64,000 nucleotides of DNA, from the NCBI GenBank assembly GCA_026873275.1, contig JANTUC010000018.1, forward strand, positions 1 through 64,000. Direction: 5' to 3'. This DNA comes from Pseudopithomyces maydicus (Eukaryota > Ascomycota > Dothideomycetes > Pleosporales > Didymosphaeriaceae). Under the pieces are notes generated by a model. The model saw nothing but the letters and a program-made list of their open reading frames with translations, was not told where the DNA came from and did no database searches. The translations under genes and the position numbers were made by a program. This document shows positions 45,101 through 57,425 of the stretch, one piece after another; the first letter of the stretch is position 1; the number at the start of each line of letters is the position of its first letter.

Positions 45101-48100
45101 ATAGCCAGTCGCCGCCATCGATCATAGTTGATCTTCCAAACTACGTCTGGAACCACACGAACGAATACTGGCATGAAAGCCAGGCCAGCAAAGATTGGAG
45201 ATTCCGGGACTTTCCCGAACACGACCTTCTGGGTAGCAAGGTACTTGCATCTCCTTGGGACTCGCCTAGCTTTAGGAAGACATTGCTTCTCGATCGTGTG
45301 CCATGGCTGCGCGATCATAACATGGGTGGTGACATCATATTCCCAGCTTCTGGGTATATCTCCATGGCTATCGAAGCAATCTACCAGAAGACCATCAAGC
45401 AACAACTGCAGCCGGAGGGAACAGTGTCAACCTCCTTGCAATATCGATTGAGGAATGTGAAGTTCGACAAAGCATTGGTTCTCGAAGAGGGTGTCATTGC
45501 CAATATCCTATTGACCTTGAACCCTCTTGCTGGCACTCGGGATACCTGGAACGAGTTCCAAGTCTCTTCTGCCAATGGAGAGACCTCACTGGTTCACTGC
45601 ACAGGTCTCGTCCGCGTGGACACTTCTCCCGCTCCGGCGCCTTCCAGTGATGACTTGTCACCGCTTGTCCATCCGGCTCCAGCTCACCTGTGGTACAAGG
45701 CGCAGTCGGAAGTTGGCTACGGGTTTGGGCCTTCCTTCCAAAGGACATTACGGGTGGAAACTTTGGCAGGCAAGAGGCGTAGTAGATGTATCACTACGCT
45801 GGAAGAGCCGCAGAGTGCACACACGCCTCAGTCATCGTACCCAATGCACCCTGCCAGTATTGACGGCTGCTTCCAGACCGTTACACCTTCTTTGTGGTCG
45901 GGCGAGCGACCTTCGATCAACGCAGTGCTCGTTCCGGCTACTGTGAATGATCTCATCATCTATCCTAAGGTTGATAGTGCGAAAGAAGGCCTGTCTGTGG
46001 CTACTTCCCACTACAATGGTCGCGGGCGCATCGAGGAGTCCAAGAACTTCCACTCGAATTGCACGGTCTTCGATCCCCAATCTTCTCAGCCTCTCTTGAA
46101 GATGCAAGGACTGCACTACCACAAGTTGGATACCGGACTAGACGTTCATCGAAAGCACACGTACAACAGAACGGTGTGGCGACCGGACATTACGTTCCTA
46201 TCCCAGGATCAGCTGTACGCTCTTGCGCACAAGTCTGCAAACAGTGACCTGCAATCTTTCATCGACTTGGTTGCGCACAAGAAGCCTTCTGTCAAAGTAC
46301 TGGAGATGTCTTGCGTAGCCGGCGACTCCAGCAGCCTCTGGTTTGCTGCCGGTGATGCTTCTCTACGTAGCGGCTACGAGCAATATTCGTACACATCGCC
46401 AGATGCAAAGGCGCTGCTCACTGCCCAGGAAGCCTTCCAGGCGTACAGGGGAACTTCCTTCGATCTTGTTGATGTTTCGAAGAATGTACCCTTGCCCGGA
46501 TCCGACTATGATTTTGTCATTGCCAAGGTACCGCAGCTGAACCACGACGTGGCAAGCAACATAGCGCGCTCCATCCAACCTGATCTGGCCCCAGGCGCTA
46601 TCCTATTACTTCTTGAAGTATCAGCCGATTCCTCGCTGCTTACGCCTGCTTCTTCGTCTGAGTCGGACAATGGAAGTGGCTCGAGCGTAGTCCTCGTATC
46701 TGATCCCAATTCACCCACTTCTTCGGATGATGGAAGCATAGATTCTGCACTTTCGGGTGCTGGATTTGACGGTATCCTCAGACTACCAGAAGAATGGGCG
46801 CCGAATGCCTATTTCGCGACGGTTCCGGCCGAGACTATGGATGATGCTGCGTCACGCCAGGTCAACATCGTGCACTTGAGCAGCCGCAGACGCCTGAGCG
46901 ATGGTCTCAAGAATGTTCTTGGACAGGCAAACTGGGAGGTTGTCGAACATGTCTACCCTTATGAACAGATCCAGCCCAAGAGCATCGTCCTGGTATTAGA
47001 GGAGTCCTCTTCACCTCTGCTGAAATCGATCTCTGAGCGCCAGTGGGAGTCAGTAAGGTCGCTTACACTACAGGGTTGCCATCTGCTCTGGGTCAGCGAG
47101 GGCTCGCAGATATCCATAACGCACCCAGACAACGCACTGGTCCACGGAATGTTCCGCACGATCAGAGCCGAAGATCGAGCTGCAGACTTGGTAACACTCG
47201 ACGTCGAGTATGGCCAAGGTCCATCCACCCACTTGGCGATCGAACGTCTCCTACGCCGCTTCACCACTACACGTAGCAAGACTTTGATCGACAGCGAGTT
47301 TGCAGAGCGTGGAAGTATCCTGCATATTTCTCGTATCGTACCTGACGAGCTTGTCAATGCTGCCAAAGACAATGAGGACATCGGCGGTGAACCAGTCACA
47401 CGAGAGCTGAGAGAAATCGAAGGCATTGCCAAGCTCCAAACAGAGCGCATCGGTACTCTTGACTCTCTGTGCTATTCTCAGCAAAGTCTCGAGGACGAGC
47501 CTATGCTGGACTTCCACATTGAGGTCGATATCAAAGCAGCTGGTCTCAACTTCAAGGACGTCGCAGTTACCATGGGCATCGTGCCGGAGAATGAGCATCT
47601 GTTGGGACTCGAAGGCGCAGGTATTGTCCGCAGAGTTGGAAAGGGTGCTTCAAAATTCAGCGTAGGCGATCGTGTTGCGATCCTCAAGAATGGCACTTTC
47701 GCCAACCGGATCCAATGTCCCATTGAGAGAGCGCATCACATTCCGGATACCATGAGCTTTGTGGATGCCGCCACGGTTCCGTTGGTATACCTGACTTCGT
47801 TGTATTCGCTCTTTGACATCGGCGGTTTGAAGAAGGGCCAGTCGGTCTTAATTCACTCTGCATCGGGTGGTGTGGGTCTCTCGGCCATACAGCTCGCACA
47901 ATGGGCTGGTGCGGAGATTTATGTGACGGTCGGTACACAGGAAAAGCGAGACTTCCTGCACCAGAACTATGGGATACCATACGACCGGATGTTCTCATCC
48001 CGCACAACGGCTTTTGGTGCGGAGATACTCGCAGCCACAGAGGGTAAAGGTATCGACGTGATCCTCAACTCCTTGACCGGTGAGCTCCTGGATGAGTCAT

Positions 48101-49669
48101 GGAGAATCTGTGCCGATGGAGGACACATGGTTGAGATCGGTAAGAAGGATATCGTGGACCGGAACTTCCTGTCCATGGAACCTTTTGATAGGAATTGTTC
48201 CTACCGTGGTGTCGATTTTTCGTACAGCAAGCAGATCAAGGATACGCTGATTCAAGAGTAAGTGCATAGTCGAATGGATTGATCACAAGCTAACCCTTGC
48301 CAGTCTGTTGGAGCGAACATTCAAGTTGGTCAACGAGGGCCACCTGAAGCCGATCCATCCAGTCACCGTTTACTCATTCACTGATATTCCATCTTCTTTC
48401 GCATTCATGCGCACTGGTCGCCATATAGGCAAGATCGTGATAGCGGATGACGAAGGTTCCAGCATCGCTGTACCGATCAGGCCACCCCGCAGGACAGTCA
48501 AGTTGGATCCCGATACATCGTATGCCATCGTCGGAGGTCTCAAGGGTCTCTGTGGCAGTCTTGCGATCTACCTCGCCAAACATGGCGCCAAGAATATTGT
48601 CGCCATGTCGCGAAGTGGTTGTTCTGACGATCGGTCTCAGAACATCATCGCTAATTGCCGATCGCTTGGTTGCACTGTCGAAGACGCCAAGGTCGACGTC
48701 ACAGATTTCGCTCAAGTAAAGTCTGCACTGCAGAAAGCCAAGTATCCTGTAGGAGGTATCATACAGGGCGCCATGGTTCTCAGGGTAAGCCATTATCTCA
48801 TGCCGACATACTGCATGCGTGCGCTGACAGAAACATAGGATAAACCATACGAGATGATGACAGTCAACGACTTCCACACGACTTTATCTAATAAGGTCGA
48901 TGGAACGTGGAACCTGCACAATGCATCCCTTGAGCTGAAGCGGCCTCTCAAGTTCTTCACCCTCCTGTCATCCATCAGTGGTGTGATTGGTCAGAAAGGC
49001 CAAGCAAATTACGCCGCTGCCAATGTCTTCCTGGACGCCTTTGCAACATACCGACTGTCCCGCGGACTTCCCGCCAATAGCGTAAACCTCGGCGTCATTG
49101 AAGACGTCGGTTACGTCGCCGAGCAAGGAGGCATGCAAGCGCACTTCGACGACAAGCAGTGGATCGGCATCAACGAGCGAGTGCTGCACAAGATTCTGGG
49201 CCTCAGCATTCTCCAGCAGACCGACGCCATCAACCCCGCTTCAGTCTCCCAGATCATCACCGGTATCCCTGTGCCCCAGCCAGCCAACTCGGAGTTGATC
49301 TACGACGCCCGATTTGCTCCTCTCTTCCGTCCAGAGTCGGACGGTGAGAACAAAGCTTCGGCAGCGTCGAGCGCGGAAAAGGACGTGCAGGCCTTGCTTC
49401 TTCTCCGCAGTTCAGGTGCCGATGCGCCAACGTTGGTGCTTGGTGCCGTTGCAGCGGTAGGATCCAAGTTTGAGCGTACGCTTAGGCTGTCGGATCCGGT
49501 GGAGCCAGCCAAGAGCCTTTCGGCTTATGGACTGGATTCGTTGAGTGCGGTGGAGTTGAGGAACTGGATCAGAGGGGAGATTGGAGTTGAGGTTACGGTG
49601 TTGGAGATTACGAACGCGAGTAGTTTGACGAGTCTGTGTGAGAAGATTGTCGGGAAGATGCTGGCGTGA
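42149..49669 (+). CDS. Highly reducing type I polyketide synthase
   Basis: Seven exons (42149-42614, 42659-42782, 42832-42948, 42999-44025, 44086-48257, 48304-48784, 48839-49669) with introns of 44-60 bp give 2405 aa. The approximate domain order is as follows. KS is at 30-445 (Cys204 in DTACSGSL, His341 in CHGTGTP, and NIGHSE). AT is at 560-880 (FTGQGAQW, Ser663 in GHSSGE). DH is at 945-1240 (His989 in LRDHNMGG, Asp1171 in HPASIDG). A degenerate methyltransferase is at 1290-1430. ER is at 1690-2010 (HSASGGVGLSAIQL). KR is at 2035-2215 (VGGLKGLCGSLA, Tyr2187 in QANYAAANVF). A single ACP is at 2325-2400 (Ser2363 in GLDSLSAVEL). There is no thioesterase or reductive release domain. The methyltransferase has lost its SAM motif (EMSCVAGD in place of ExGxGTGG), so C-methyl branches are not expected. 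The enzyme makes a reduced linear chain in the cytosol and is the core of the cluster. Confidence 0.96.
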
Positions 49670-49962
49670 TGAGAGAGGTCATATGTTTCGGAAATTATCA
49701 CTCGATTCCAAGAACGATACAGAACAGTGGGTTTTTACATAGGGTGGGAGCATCTCAGTCTTTTACCGGCATAGTCTTGGGATGTAAGGAGTATTGTCGT
49801 GTCCATCATTTATTTTTTGCGATATTGGGTCTTTTGATAGAATCAAATTGAGAGAAATCACGCATGTTACAAATCAAAGAACGTAACAAAAGCTTCCGGG
49901 CGAGTCATGTAGAAGAAGGGTCATAAAACATTATATTCGTAAATAAATAAGGGTATCAAAAA

Positions 49963-51460
49963 CTAATCGCTCGTAGGTATGGTATTCACCGTTGACGTTG
50001 ATAATCTATCCACCCCAAGATATTGAAGTCCACCACTTGCCCTCGGGCCCTGGTATTGACAATCGTACCAGTAGACTGAGAGCCTTTGGCAAGGTCTTTG
50101 GTGTGCCTGGGGAAGCGGGGAAGGGAAGGGGTAGTCATCGGGAAGTATTCCCAGTTCAATATCACCGTGCGGATAATGCCGCCCACTGCCAATTGAATCT
50201 CCAGAGGAATGTTTGGTATCCGACATGTCATCGTCGGATTTTTCGCTTAGGTTCATACCACCCGTTGAATCGATAGACAGTTGTGTTGGTTGCGAGTAGT
50301 ATCCATGGCCCGCGTAGGGATTCATCCAGGCAGTGAGTTTGGATTTGGACTTTCCTGATGGATTGCTACTCGATTGACTCGCCGTCGGCGATACCTTTGC
50401 TGGCGGTGTTCTTGCCGGTGAGGAGTTTCCTTGCCTATCTGAACCGATAGACTTGATGTTGAGGTATCGCTTAACGAACACCTTGCATGCAGGGGCATTT
50501 GCACAGATCACACCGAGGTGGAACTCGAGAAGTGTCCAGTTCCAAATTTCCCAGAGCTGCCAAGACACGTCGTATGTTCTGTAGAAAAGATACCAGGTGG
50601 AGTACGTTCGTAAAGCCCCGAAAGCAGCCGCCCCATAGGCAATGGCAAAAATACTCATCAGGGCGAACTTTTGGCGAAACGGAATCTGAGCTTTCCAGTA
50701 GATGAAATTAGGCAAAAGAGCAGTAATGACATCTTGGACAGTCGAAACAACGCCCGCAGCAGCCATGGCAGCACCTTCCTCGTTGCAGTTGAATTTGACT
50801 CCTTCTGCTATCTTCACGACGTCTGATTGCTCCCAGTAGGCGGATAGAGGCACACATCCGACAAGTGGGCTTATGAAGAAAGCAATTGTAGTCGCAGTCT
50901 GGAACCCGATTGCAATCCAGGTGATTGTTCGAAAGGTTTTGGAGGTACCGCGCGAGCCCAGACGACGGAAAAAGAGAAGAATAGAGACTTTAATGAGCCC
51001 TGTGGCGACGACGAAGAGAATCTCGATTGTCAAGATGAGCTTTCTCTGGATTGTGAACAGGGTGAGATCGACATCCCATATGTGGACACCGCTATGGTAT
51101 CTGTCGGCAGCTATGAAGGGTCAGCCTTGAACTAAAGCTTGGAAATCGGATGATCCTACTCCATGGAACGAGTATAGCTAAGGTGATCACGAGTGGCTAG
51201 TAGAGGGTAAGCGATTGATGTGCATGGTGTGAAGATAGGGGAATTGCTTACAAGAGCAGCGACCATAAGCCAGTCATCTACACCAGCATTGCGTTGCAAG
51301 AAGAATCGGACCCATAGCCTTGCAAAGTAGATGAAGAAGGTGATTGGTGATAGGACGTATGCGAGATTGGACGTCACCGTGCCCCTTCCTTCCGGGTTGA
51401 TGTAGTTCGGGGCAGGCCATGAGGCAATGACCTCCAAGGGGGTTTCGGGCCACCAGGCAT
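49963..51460 (-). CDS. PTH11/rhodopsin-type seven-helix membrane protein
   Basis: Exons 49963-51110, 51160-51196 and 51252 upward join through introns of 49 and 55 bp. The protein begins near EVIASWPAPNYINPE and has seven hydrophobic segments, including YVLSPITFFIYFARLW, PLVITLAILVPW, LFVVATGLIKVSILLFFRRL and FALMSIFAIAYGAAAFGALR. This is the fungal rhodopsin-like domain of PTH11-related receptors. A Ser-rich cytoplasmic tail of about 190 residues follows. The 5' end is awkward. The only nearby ATG (51458-51460) is one base out of frame, and one more C in the run at 51438-51442 would join it, giving about 464 aa; alternatively an upstream exon is missed. It follows the PKS tail-to-tail with 293 bp between. 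A surface sensor role is plausible; membership in the pathway is not shown. Confidence 0.85.
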
Positions 51461-54033
51461 ATTAATGAAGTTGAATTGATATACAAATCGGCGTACCAAC
51501 CAGTAACTGGATCCTGAGCTGGAGCACTGGATATATGTACAGAGTGCTTCCCTTTTTTTTTAAGTTCACATCCTTATTACTTTCGGCAAGGTTAGCGTGT
51601 GATGAGAGGTGCGAGGCCGCCACTGGAGGCCTGGGTAGGTTAGATGGGTAACGGCAGCCGATAGAGTCATGTTAACGGCAATCACAGAAAGCTTGTCGGC
51701 ATGCTACCAATTGCTCACACTCCGCCGACGCCAGTTCATGTAACCTTGGTTCATTCCGTCCTTCGTATTTCAAAGAAGTGCTGAGACATCAATTGCGGTC
51801 AAGAAGAGGATGAAACTCGACTATCATAATCGAATAAAGCGGGTAGCGGTCACTGAACGTGCGCACAAATCGATCTCAAAATTCAAACCAATCCGACATA
51901 AGCGCGACATGATTTCCAGGCACGGCGCTTTTGCCCTGTTCAAGTGGGTGTCCGAGCAACGCGTTCCTGACCAGCATTGCTGCGAACCCCGCGTAACCTG
52001 TGCAACCCGTGGGTGATTTGATGGCGCAATCACCCATAATCTTACAAGATAGGTCTAGAGAAACCAAATACCAGGGACAGAGCACGCGGCGTTAAATAAA
52101 GTTTGGCACTAGTCGACGTTTTGGCCACTGGCGCCATCTTAGTGTCCGCTGCCATGTGTCGGGTCAGTGCATCTGATTCTCGCCCATGTCCGTTGTTTCT
52201 CTGAAGCCGGTGGTTGCTGAGGAACTTCATACATCTCGATGCCGAAGAAGTTTTCGTTGGTTGCAACTAGCTACGTACCGGATCCTCCCGGTCGTGCCAC
52301 TCCAATGAGCAACTGAGCCTTGAGTGTCTAGCTACAACAGCTTCAGTTGGCAGCCTGCGCCATCCTCAGATCGTTGCCACGGCCCCAGTCTTGGAAGATA
52401 AGCAGCCGATGGTTTCAGGCTTTCACGAGCCTAGATGTGATACTTTGTGAACTGCACGATACCTACTCTCCAGCAGGGATCCCGTTCGCATGTCACCTGT
52501 CATAATGATAAGACCGTAAGACGGGAAGAGGCACGTGTTCACGGGACATGTGGGGCATCATCAGACATAAAGTGGGGGTCGCTAATTTAGCAAACGGGAT
52601 GTATGAACTAGTCATGCACCCGGGCGTCACCGACAAAACGGCCTGCGGTCGTTACCGGTGCACCCATCTCTCACATCAATATATATGAAGCATAAAATCC
52701 AGGGTACACTGTGATAGTCGTGGAGATCGTTTCAATTAAGCAAAAATTATAACATAAATGCGTTTGCTCCGCATCGGAACATGTTTCATCGCACTGGGCC
52801 GGAAGCGGAGGATCACGAAGGAAATGTATCATCGAAATTATGTTGGATACGGTAGGTCCTTCTGGACCGTTAGGCGTTGTGGGACATGATGCATCTACGG
52901 TCAGGCAAGCTACCAGTACGGTTTGCCACAGTTGTGTCTGATTTTCATAACGTTCTGAGAAGTAACGCCGATAAGGTTTGGCAATGACTCGGTCGTTGAT
53001 CATCTAGCTCTCGTGCGGGTCCAAAACCGCAGATCGAGAGCAGATGAAGACCAATAGGCATTCACGCGAGACAGAAACAAGGCAGAGTGAGAAAGTCCAG
53101 TCCTCTCGTAATGAGAAGTGGAGGTGTTGTTATCGGGGTTGAAGCACTGCCTCACGGCTTCATGCTTACAGCTTGGTACGTACACAAGCCATCGGACATA
53201 CGAGATACATAAAAATATACGAAGCGAGAGATCGTACGAGCACATTTATTAGTAACCGGAGGGTATAGCTGAATACCGAGCATGATTCGCAACTACATCT
53301 CGTAAAGATAGAAAAACATCCCGCTAAGCACCGTTTCATCTTAGATGACAGTGACTACGCGCGTACCTGGAATTCAATACCAAAAGCTGATTTCCAACCG
53401 TGCACCTGTGCACATGCTCGGCTCTTAACAAAAGCCGTGGATTTGCACCACACATACCTTACGGCCGTGCCGAGGTAGCCCCAGACCCTGACGTCCAGCC
53501 CACTCGTTCAGAATGATGAGGTCAAAGCGTGAGAGCGTTAGGAAGGCATATGCAGGGAAGGATGTGGGGGTAGCCGCAAAAGGACCGTCCTCTTCGTGAG
53601 CGGTGGCCACACCCGCCGCTCGAGCCGTAAGTTGGACGCGCATCCGTCAGATCCTTCAGCGGGTATCCCGGATCGATCCTTCACGGCTCGTCAACATGAT
53701 ACGACGCATGGCGAAGCCGGAACACGGCGTCGTACGAGGATTCAGATACCAACGCAACATGATTGAAAGTGACTATGGACTCAAGGTAGGAAACTTTACT
53801 ATGAATGATACGCAGAACGCACACTTACCCCCGCTTCATTGAGCAATAGAACAACAACATGCAATGACCAATGCCAAAATGTGCATACTCTCCCCAATTC
53901 CACTCTCACCCCATCTTATTCTGATGGTACTACGCTTCCTTCCCACCTTCCATGAGCGGCCTTACATGCCATGATAAGCCTGTATTCTTGTTAATCCCTA
54001 TTCTGGCAAAGTACATACGCCGAGCCTCTTACC
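51461..54033. other. Intergenic, no supported gene
   Basis: About 2.6 kb. ORFs of 70-110 codons on both strands (for example a minus-strand frame at 52671-53003) have no recognisable domain or splice extension. A transcribed uncharacterised small gene cannot be excluded. Confidence 0.45.
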
Positions 54034-55032
54034 TCAAAGTTCCGTACATCGGGAACGATACATCGTTTCCTCCTCCAACAGTGTTCTGTCATCGCTCCCT
54101 TCGTCACTTGGCACCTGATCAACCTGAATCTCCACCCCATGTTTGGACCATGCAACCTTTCCACTAGTACGGTTCAGCCTCTTATAAGTGCGCTCCTTGC
54201 GCCAGGCGAAGACCCAGAAGACAGTGGCGAGTAGTGAGAGCACCTCAGAGACCCACAACATGGCCATGCCTGCGTGACCTAGTGAGAAGATGATGTATGA
54301 GCCAAACGCGGGATTGATGACGTTCAAGAGGTTGATATATGACTGGGTTGCTATTCCGGCACCGATCAGCAGTAAGACCGTCGTGATGACGTTGAGCAGC
54401 ACGACGAAGGCGAGAATACGGCGTCGAAATGCGGGACGGTGGTTTCGACTGCCAACACAGGCGCCGACGCCTCCGAGGACTAGGCCTACGAAGCTCAAAC
54501 CCATGCCAACAATGAACATTAGCTTGATTAGTACTGTGTTCGTGCCGTGCACGCTGATGCCGCTCTGTACATTCTGTGGCAGCGTGAGATCCACTCTGGT
54601 TTGGCCATTGTTGTAAGACCAAACAGAGGCCGGATTGAAGTTGTAGGAGATGGATGCCTCGGTGCACATGGAAACATGGGTGTCCTTTCTGTCGTGACGC
54701 GCGCAGGCATTCCAGAGGCCGATGGAAACATAGTCGGCCCATGCCAGTTGTTTGGCAACTGACGGGTCCAGATGTAGACTGGGCAATACCTTCGTATTGA
54801 GGCCAACAATATCTGCCTGTAGAATAACGTTTAGCTACAGCAACCTGTACGCACATGCAGTCCAGTGGTTTGGAAAGCACGGCTCGAAAAGGATATAAAG
54901 TCTACTCACAGTAACAAGCCACAGATCTATGGGCATAGATTTCACCAGACCAGGAAGCAAAACTAGCAGCATAGAAGCGATTGCCAGAACAGTGAACACA
55001 ATTGCAAACCAAAAGCTCAGTCGACTTGCCAT
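54034..55032 (-). CDS. SUR7/PalI-family membrane protein
   Basis: Exons 54910-55032 and 54034-54816 with a 93-bp intron give 301 aa, starting MASRLSFWFAIVFTVLAIAS. The layout is an N-terminal membrane segment, an extracellular loop of about 120 residues with GLWNACARHD and a second Cys in MCTEASISYNF, then three membrane helices (LMFIVGMGLSFVGLVLGGVG, ILAFVVLLNVITTVLLLIGA, MAMLWVSEVLSLLATVFWVF) and a charged tail of about 60 residues. Four helices with an extracellular cysteine pair are typical of SUR7/PalI proteins, which act in eisosomes, cell-wall integrity or pH sensing. Which branch it belongs to is undecided. The neighbouring gene is divergent and secreted, with no clear functional link. 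Confidence 0.82.
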
Positions 55033-55875
55033 GGTGTTTGAATAATCTTGCAAAAAGAAGGAAGGGTAACGTTCGTACAGTAAGTTGGCTTGAGGAATAT
55101 TTTGCGAGTCTTCTCAATCAAGTAACAAATACAGGAAGAAGGGACCGCAAATACCTAGGTAGAAATCAACTTCTCTGTGCCACCAGCGCCTGCATCTATT
55201 TGGCGTGGTCAGCCAGCCCCGCTGCTGAGCTGTTGTTAGGCTTATCTGTGGCTTCAGCCGCTCTTGATAGATTGCTTGGTCATGCTTGACTATCTAAGAG
55301 CAAAGAGGAGTATGATTCTACCACGCTGTCGTTCCGATAGCAGTGATTCGATTCATTGCGCCTGCACAGCCGTGTCGTCTAGCTGTAAGTGCATTAATGG
55401 GCCAGAATCATCTATTTTGCATGCATTTTCAGCCGTTTGTTAGTGTATTTGAAGCTGTAAAAGTAGCGTCTCGAAGGCGCAAGCTCCTAGTGACACTATA
55501 GGTGAGGAGGCTATGTTGCCAAGACATGGTCGACTTAGCCCACCTATCCAGCTTGAACATACCTAAACTGTCCACAACTCCCAGAACATCTCTCCAAGCT
55601 CCCGTTCTAAGCACCGTGTGGCGCACCCGGCTGGAGCTGGTCGGCTTGAGCGACGGGAACAGATGCAGCACCTAACAGCAATGCTAATTACGCCTCATTC
55701 TTATCGTGCAGAAGAGCTGTGCAGTCTTTCAGCTTAGGTGACACATGTTGAAAGCTGCTATATCTTAGACAGAAAACTGGTGGAATGACAAAGTGTACAA
55801 GATAGTTGCCTCCCGTTCTTGGAGCTTGAAACCAGACATCGTTCCATTGATCTCCTACATACCTGAAAACCCACA
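55033..55875. promoter_or_regulatory. Divergent intergenic region
   Basis: A head-to-head interval of 843 bp between the SUR7-like gene and the secreted protein gene. No specific site is recognised. Confidence 0.45.
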
Positions 55876-57425
55876 ATGACTCTATCTACATTGGTGTCAT
55901 GCTTGCTGGCACTGACCAGTGTGCAGCACTGTGCTGCCATGAAGATGCGTGGCGGTGGTACCGCGAAAATGATGGACCTTGTTCCCGTTGCCATGGACAA
56001 GGTGCTATCGGCGCATACTGACGAACCTCAACTACGAACATGGGAATCGTATTTCTGGGGGCCCAGTTGTGAGTTTGCCATTTTCTTTCGGATAAATTGG
56101 CATTATGATCATACTGACATGTTGCAGCGACCGCCTCTATGGTGAATCTCACAGTCACATATGGGTCAGAAAACCAGAAAGTCATCAGCGATGATAGATT
56201 CTCCTCTCTTACCACTTCTATCAAGTGTTCGGCATCATTTGATTTGATTACATACACGTTCAAAGATGAAGACTCCTATAAAAAGATCGTCGATAACTGG
56301 GAATGGGTCAACAAGCAGGTCTTCCGTAGCTTCATTCTCACCACAACCCATAGCGGCTGCCAGGCAACTCCAGATGCGAATGGAAGACAAGCATTCCAAG
56401 TTAATGGCATTACCTGGAATGCCGGCCAGCACCAGGCAGCGCTCAAAGTGCAGGCAAAGACCTTCAAGGACGCCACTGGTGCCAGTGACACGACTGGACA
56501 CAGTCGCAACACATGGAGCATGGTAGTTGATAGTAAAGGTATCAAGCCTGCAGGGCAGCAGAAGCGCCAAAGCCTCGACAAGACCTTCACCATCGACCTT
56601 GGCTCAGACTTCACACAGAACATTGCGAGGGTTGGTCCCTTTTCCATCGACTGCACAAAGTGCGGGACCCAGGGAAATCTGAACTTCCGTTTCCAGTACG
56701 CACCACACATCTTCACATCTTCTACGGGCTCGGCTGAGCTGGACACCGTTGGTGTCGGAGCTTCAGCCCAGATTACTATCTCAGCGAGCGGCAATGCAGA
56801 CCCATTGATGAAGACCTTCGAACTGGGACAGATCGACCTACCCGGTGGCTTCAGTATCTCCGGTATCGCATCTTTCGGCCCCAAGCTGCGTGTCGATGTC
56901 GGAGTGTCTCTGTCTTCCGTCGACGCGTCAGGCTCAGCGACGTTTGGAGCGAACCTCAACATCCCCGACAGCGTCGCTCGTGCCGATCTGTTCAGCTCCG
57001 GCAACTCCATCGACGGAGGCCGCTTCGTTCCCCATTTTACGCCCATCCCGTTCACCGCCATGGGTGAAGCGACCCTCAAAGGCTCCATCGGCCCGGTGGT
57101 CACCGTCTTCATCGATGCTTCGATCTTCAGCAAGGGCGCATCGGCAGGCCTTGTGCTTTCGGTGCCCACCCTTGAACTTGATGCCAAGGGCAGCGCTAAC
57201 ACGCAAGGTGGTGTGTGTAATAATCCGAATACCAAGGCTGGCGTCAGTTTTGCCCTCGGTGTCGGCGCCGCGATTGATGGCTTTGCCGGCCTGAGCCCAC
57301 CGTCCGATCAGCCCAATCGGAAGAATTTGTTCAGCACACAGGTCAATCTGTACTCAACGTGTGTGGGCGTAGTAAAGAGGGCCGAGGCCACGCCAACACC
57401 TATTTCGGTACCAGAATTAGTCTAG
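55876..57425 (+). CDS. Large secreted protein, DUF7029/DUF7223-like
   Basis: Exons 55876-56068 and 56128-57425 with a 59-bp intron give 496 aa. Residues 1-21 are a signal peptide (LSTLVSCLLALTSVQHCAA). The N-terminal third (VNLTVTYGSENQKVI, CSASFDLITYTFKDEDSYKK, HSGCQ) resembles fungal DUF7029. After a QQKRQ kexin-like site, the C-terminal two thirds (FSIDCTKCGTQGNLNFRF, then a long beta-rich, Gly/Ser-rich stretch) resembles DUF7223. These two domains often occur together in abundant fungal secreted proteins of unknown function. There is no transmembrane segment or clear GPI signal at the C-terminus. It is likely extracellular or wall-bound; the activity is unknown. Confidence 0.8.

Noticed and set aside
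48513..48560. KR nucleotide motif GGLKGLC instead of GGLGGLG, suspected inactive
   Set aside because: Catalytic Tyr and Asn are intact and I believe this variant recurs in a group of fungal reducing PKSs, so loss of activity is not supported.
52671..53003. 110-codon minus-strand ORF with several cysteines
   Set aside because: No signal peptide, no family resemblance, no splice extension and no supporting context.
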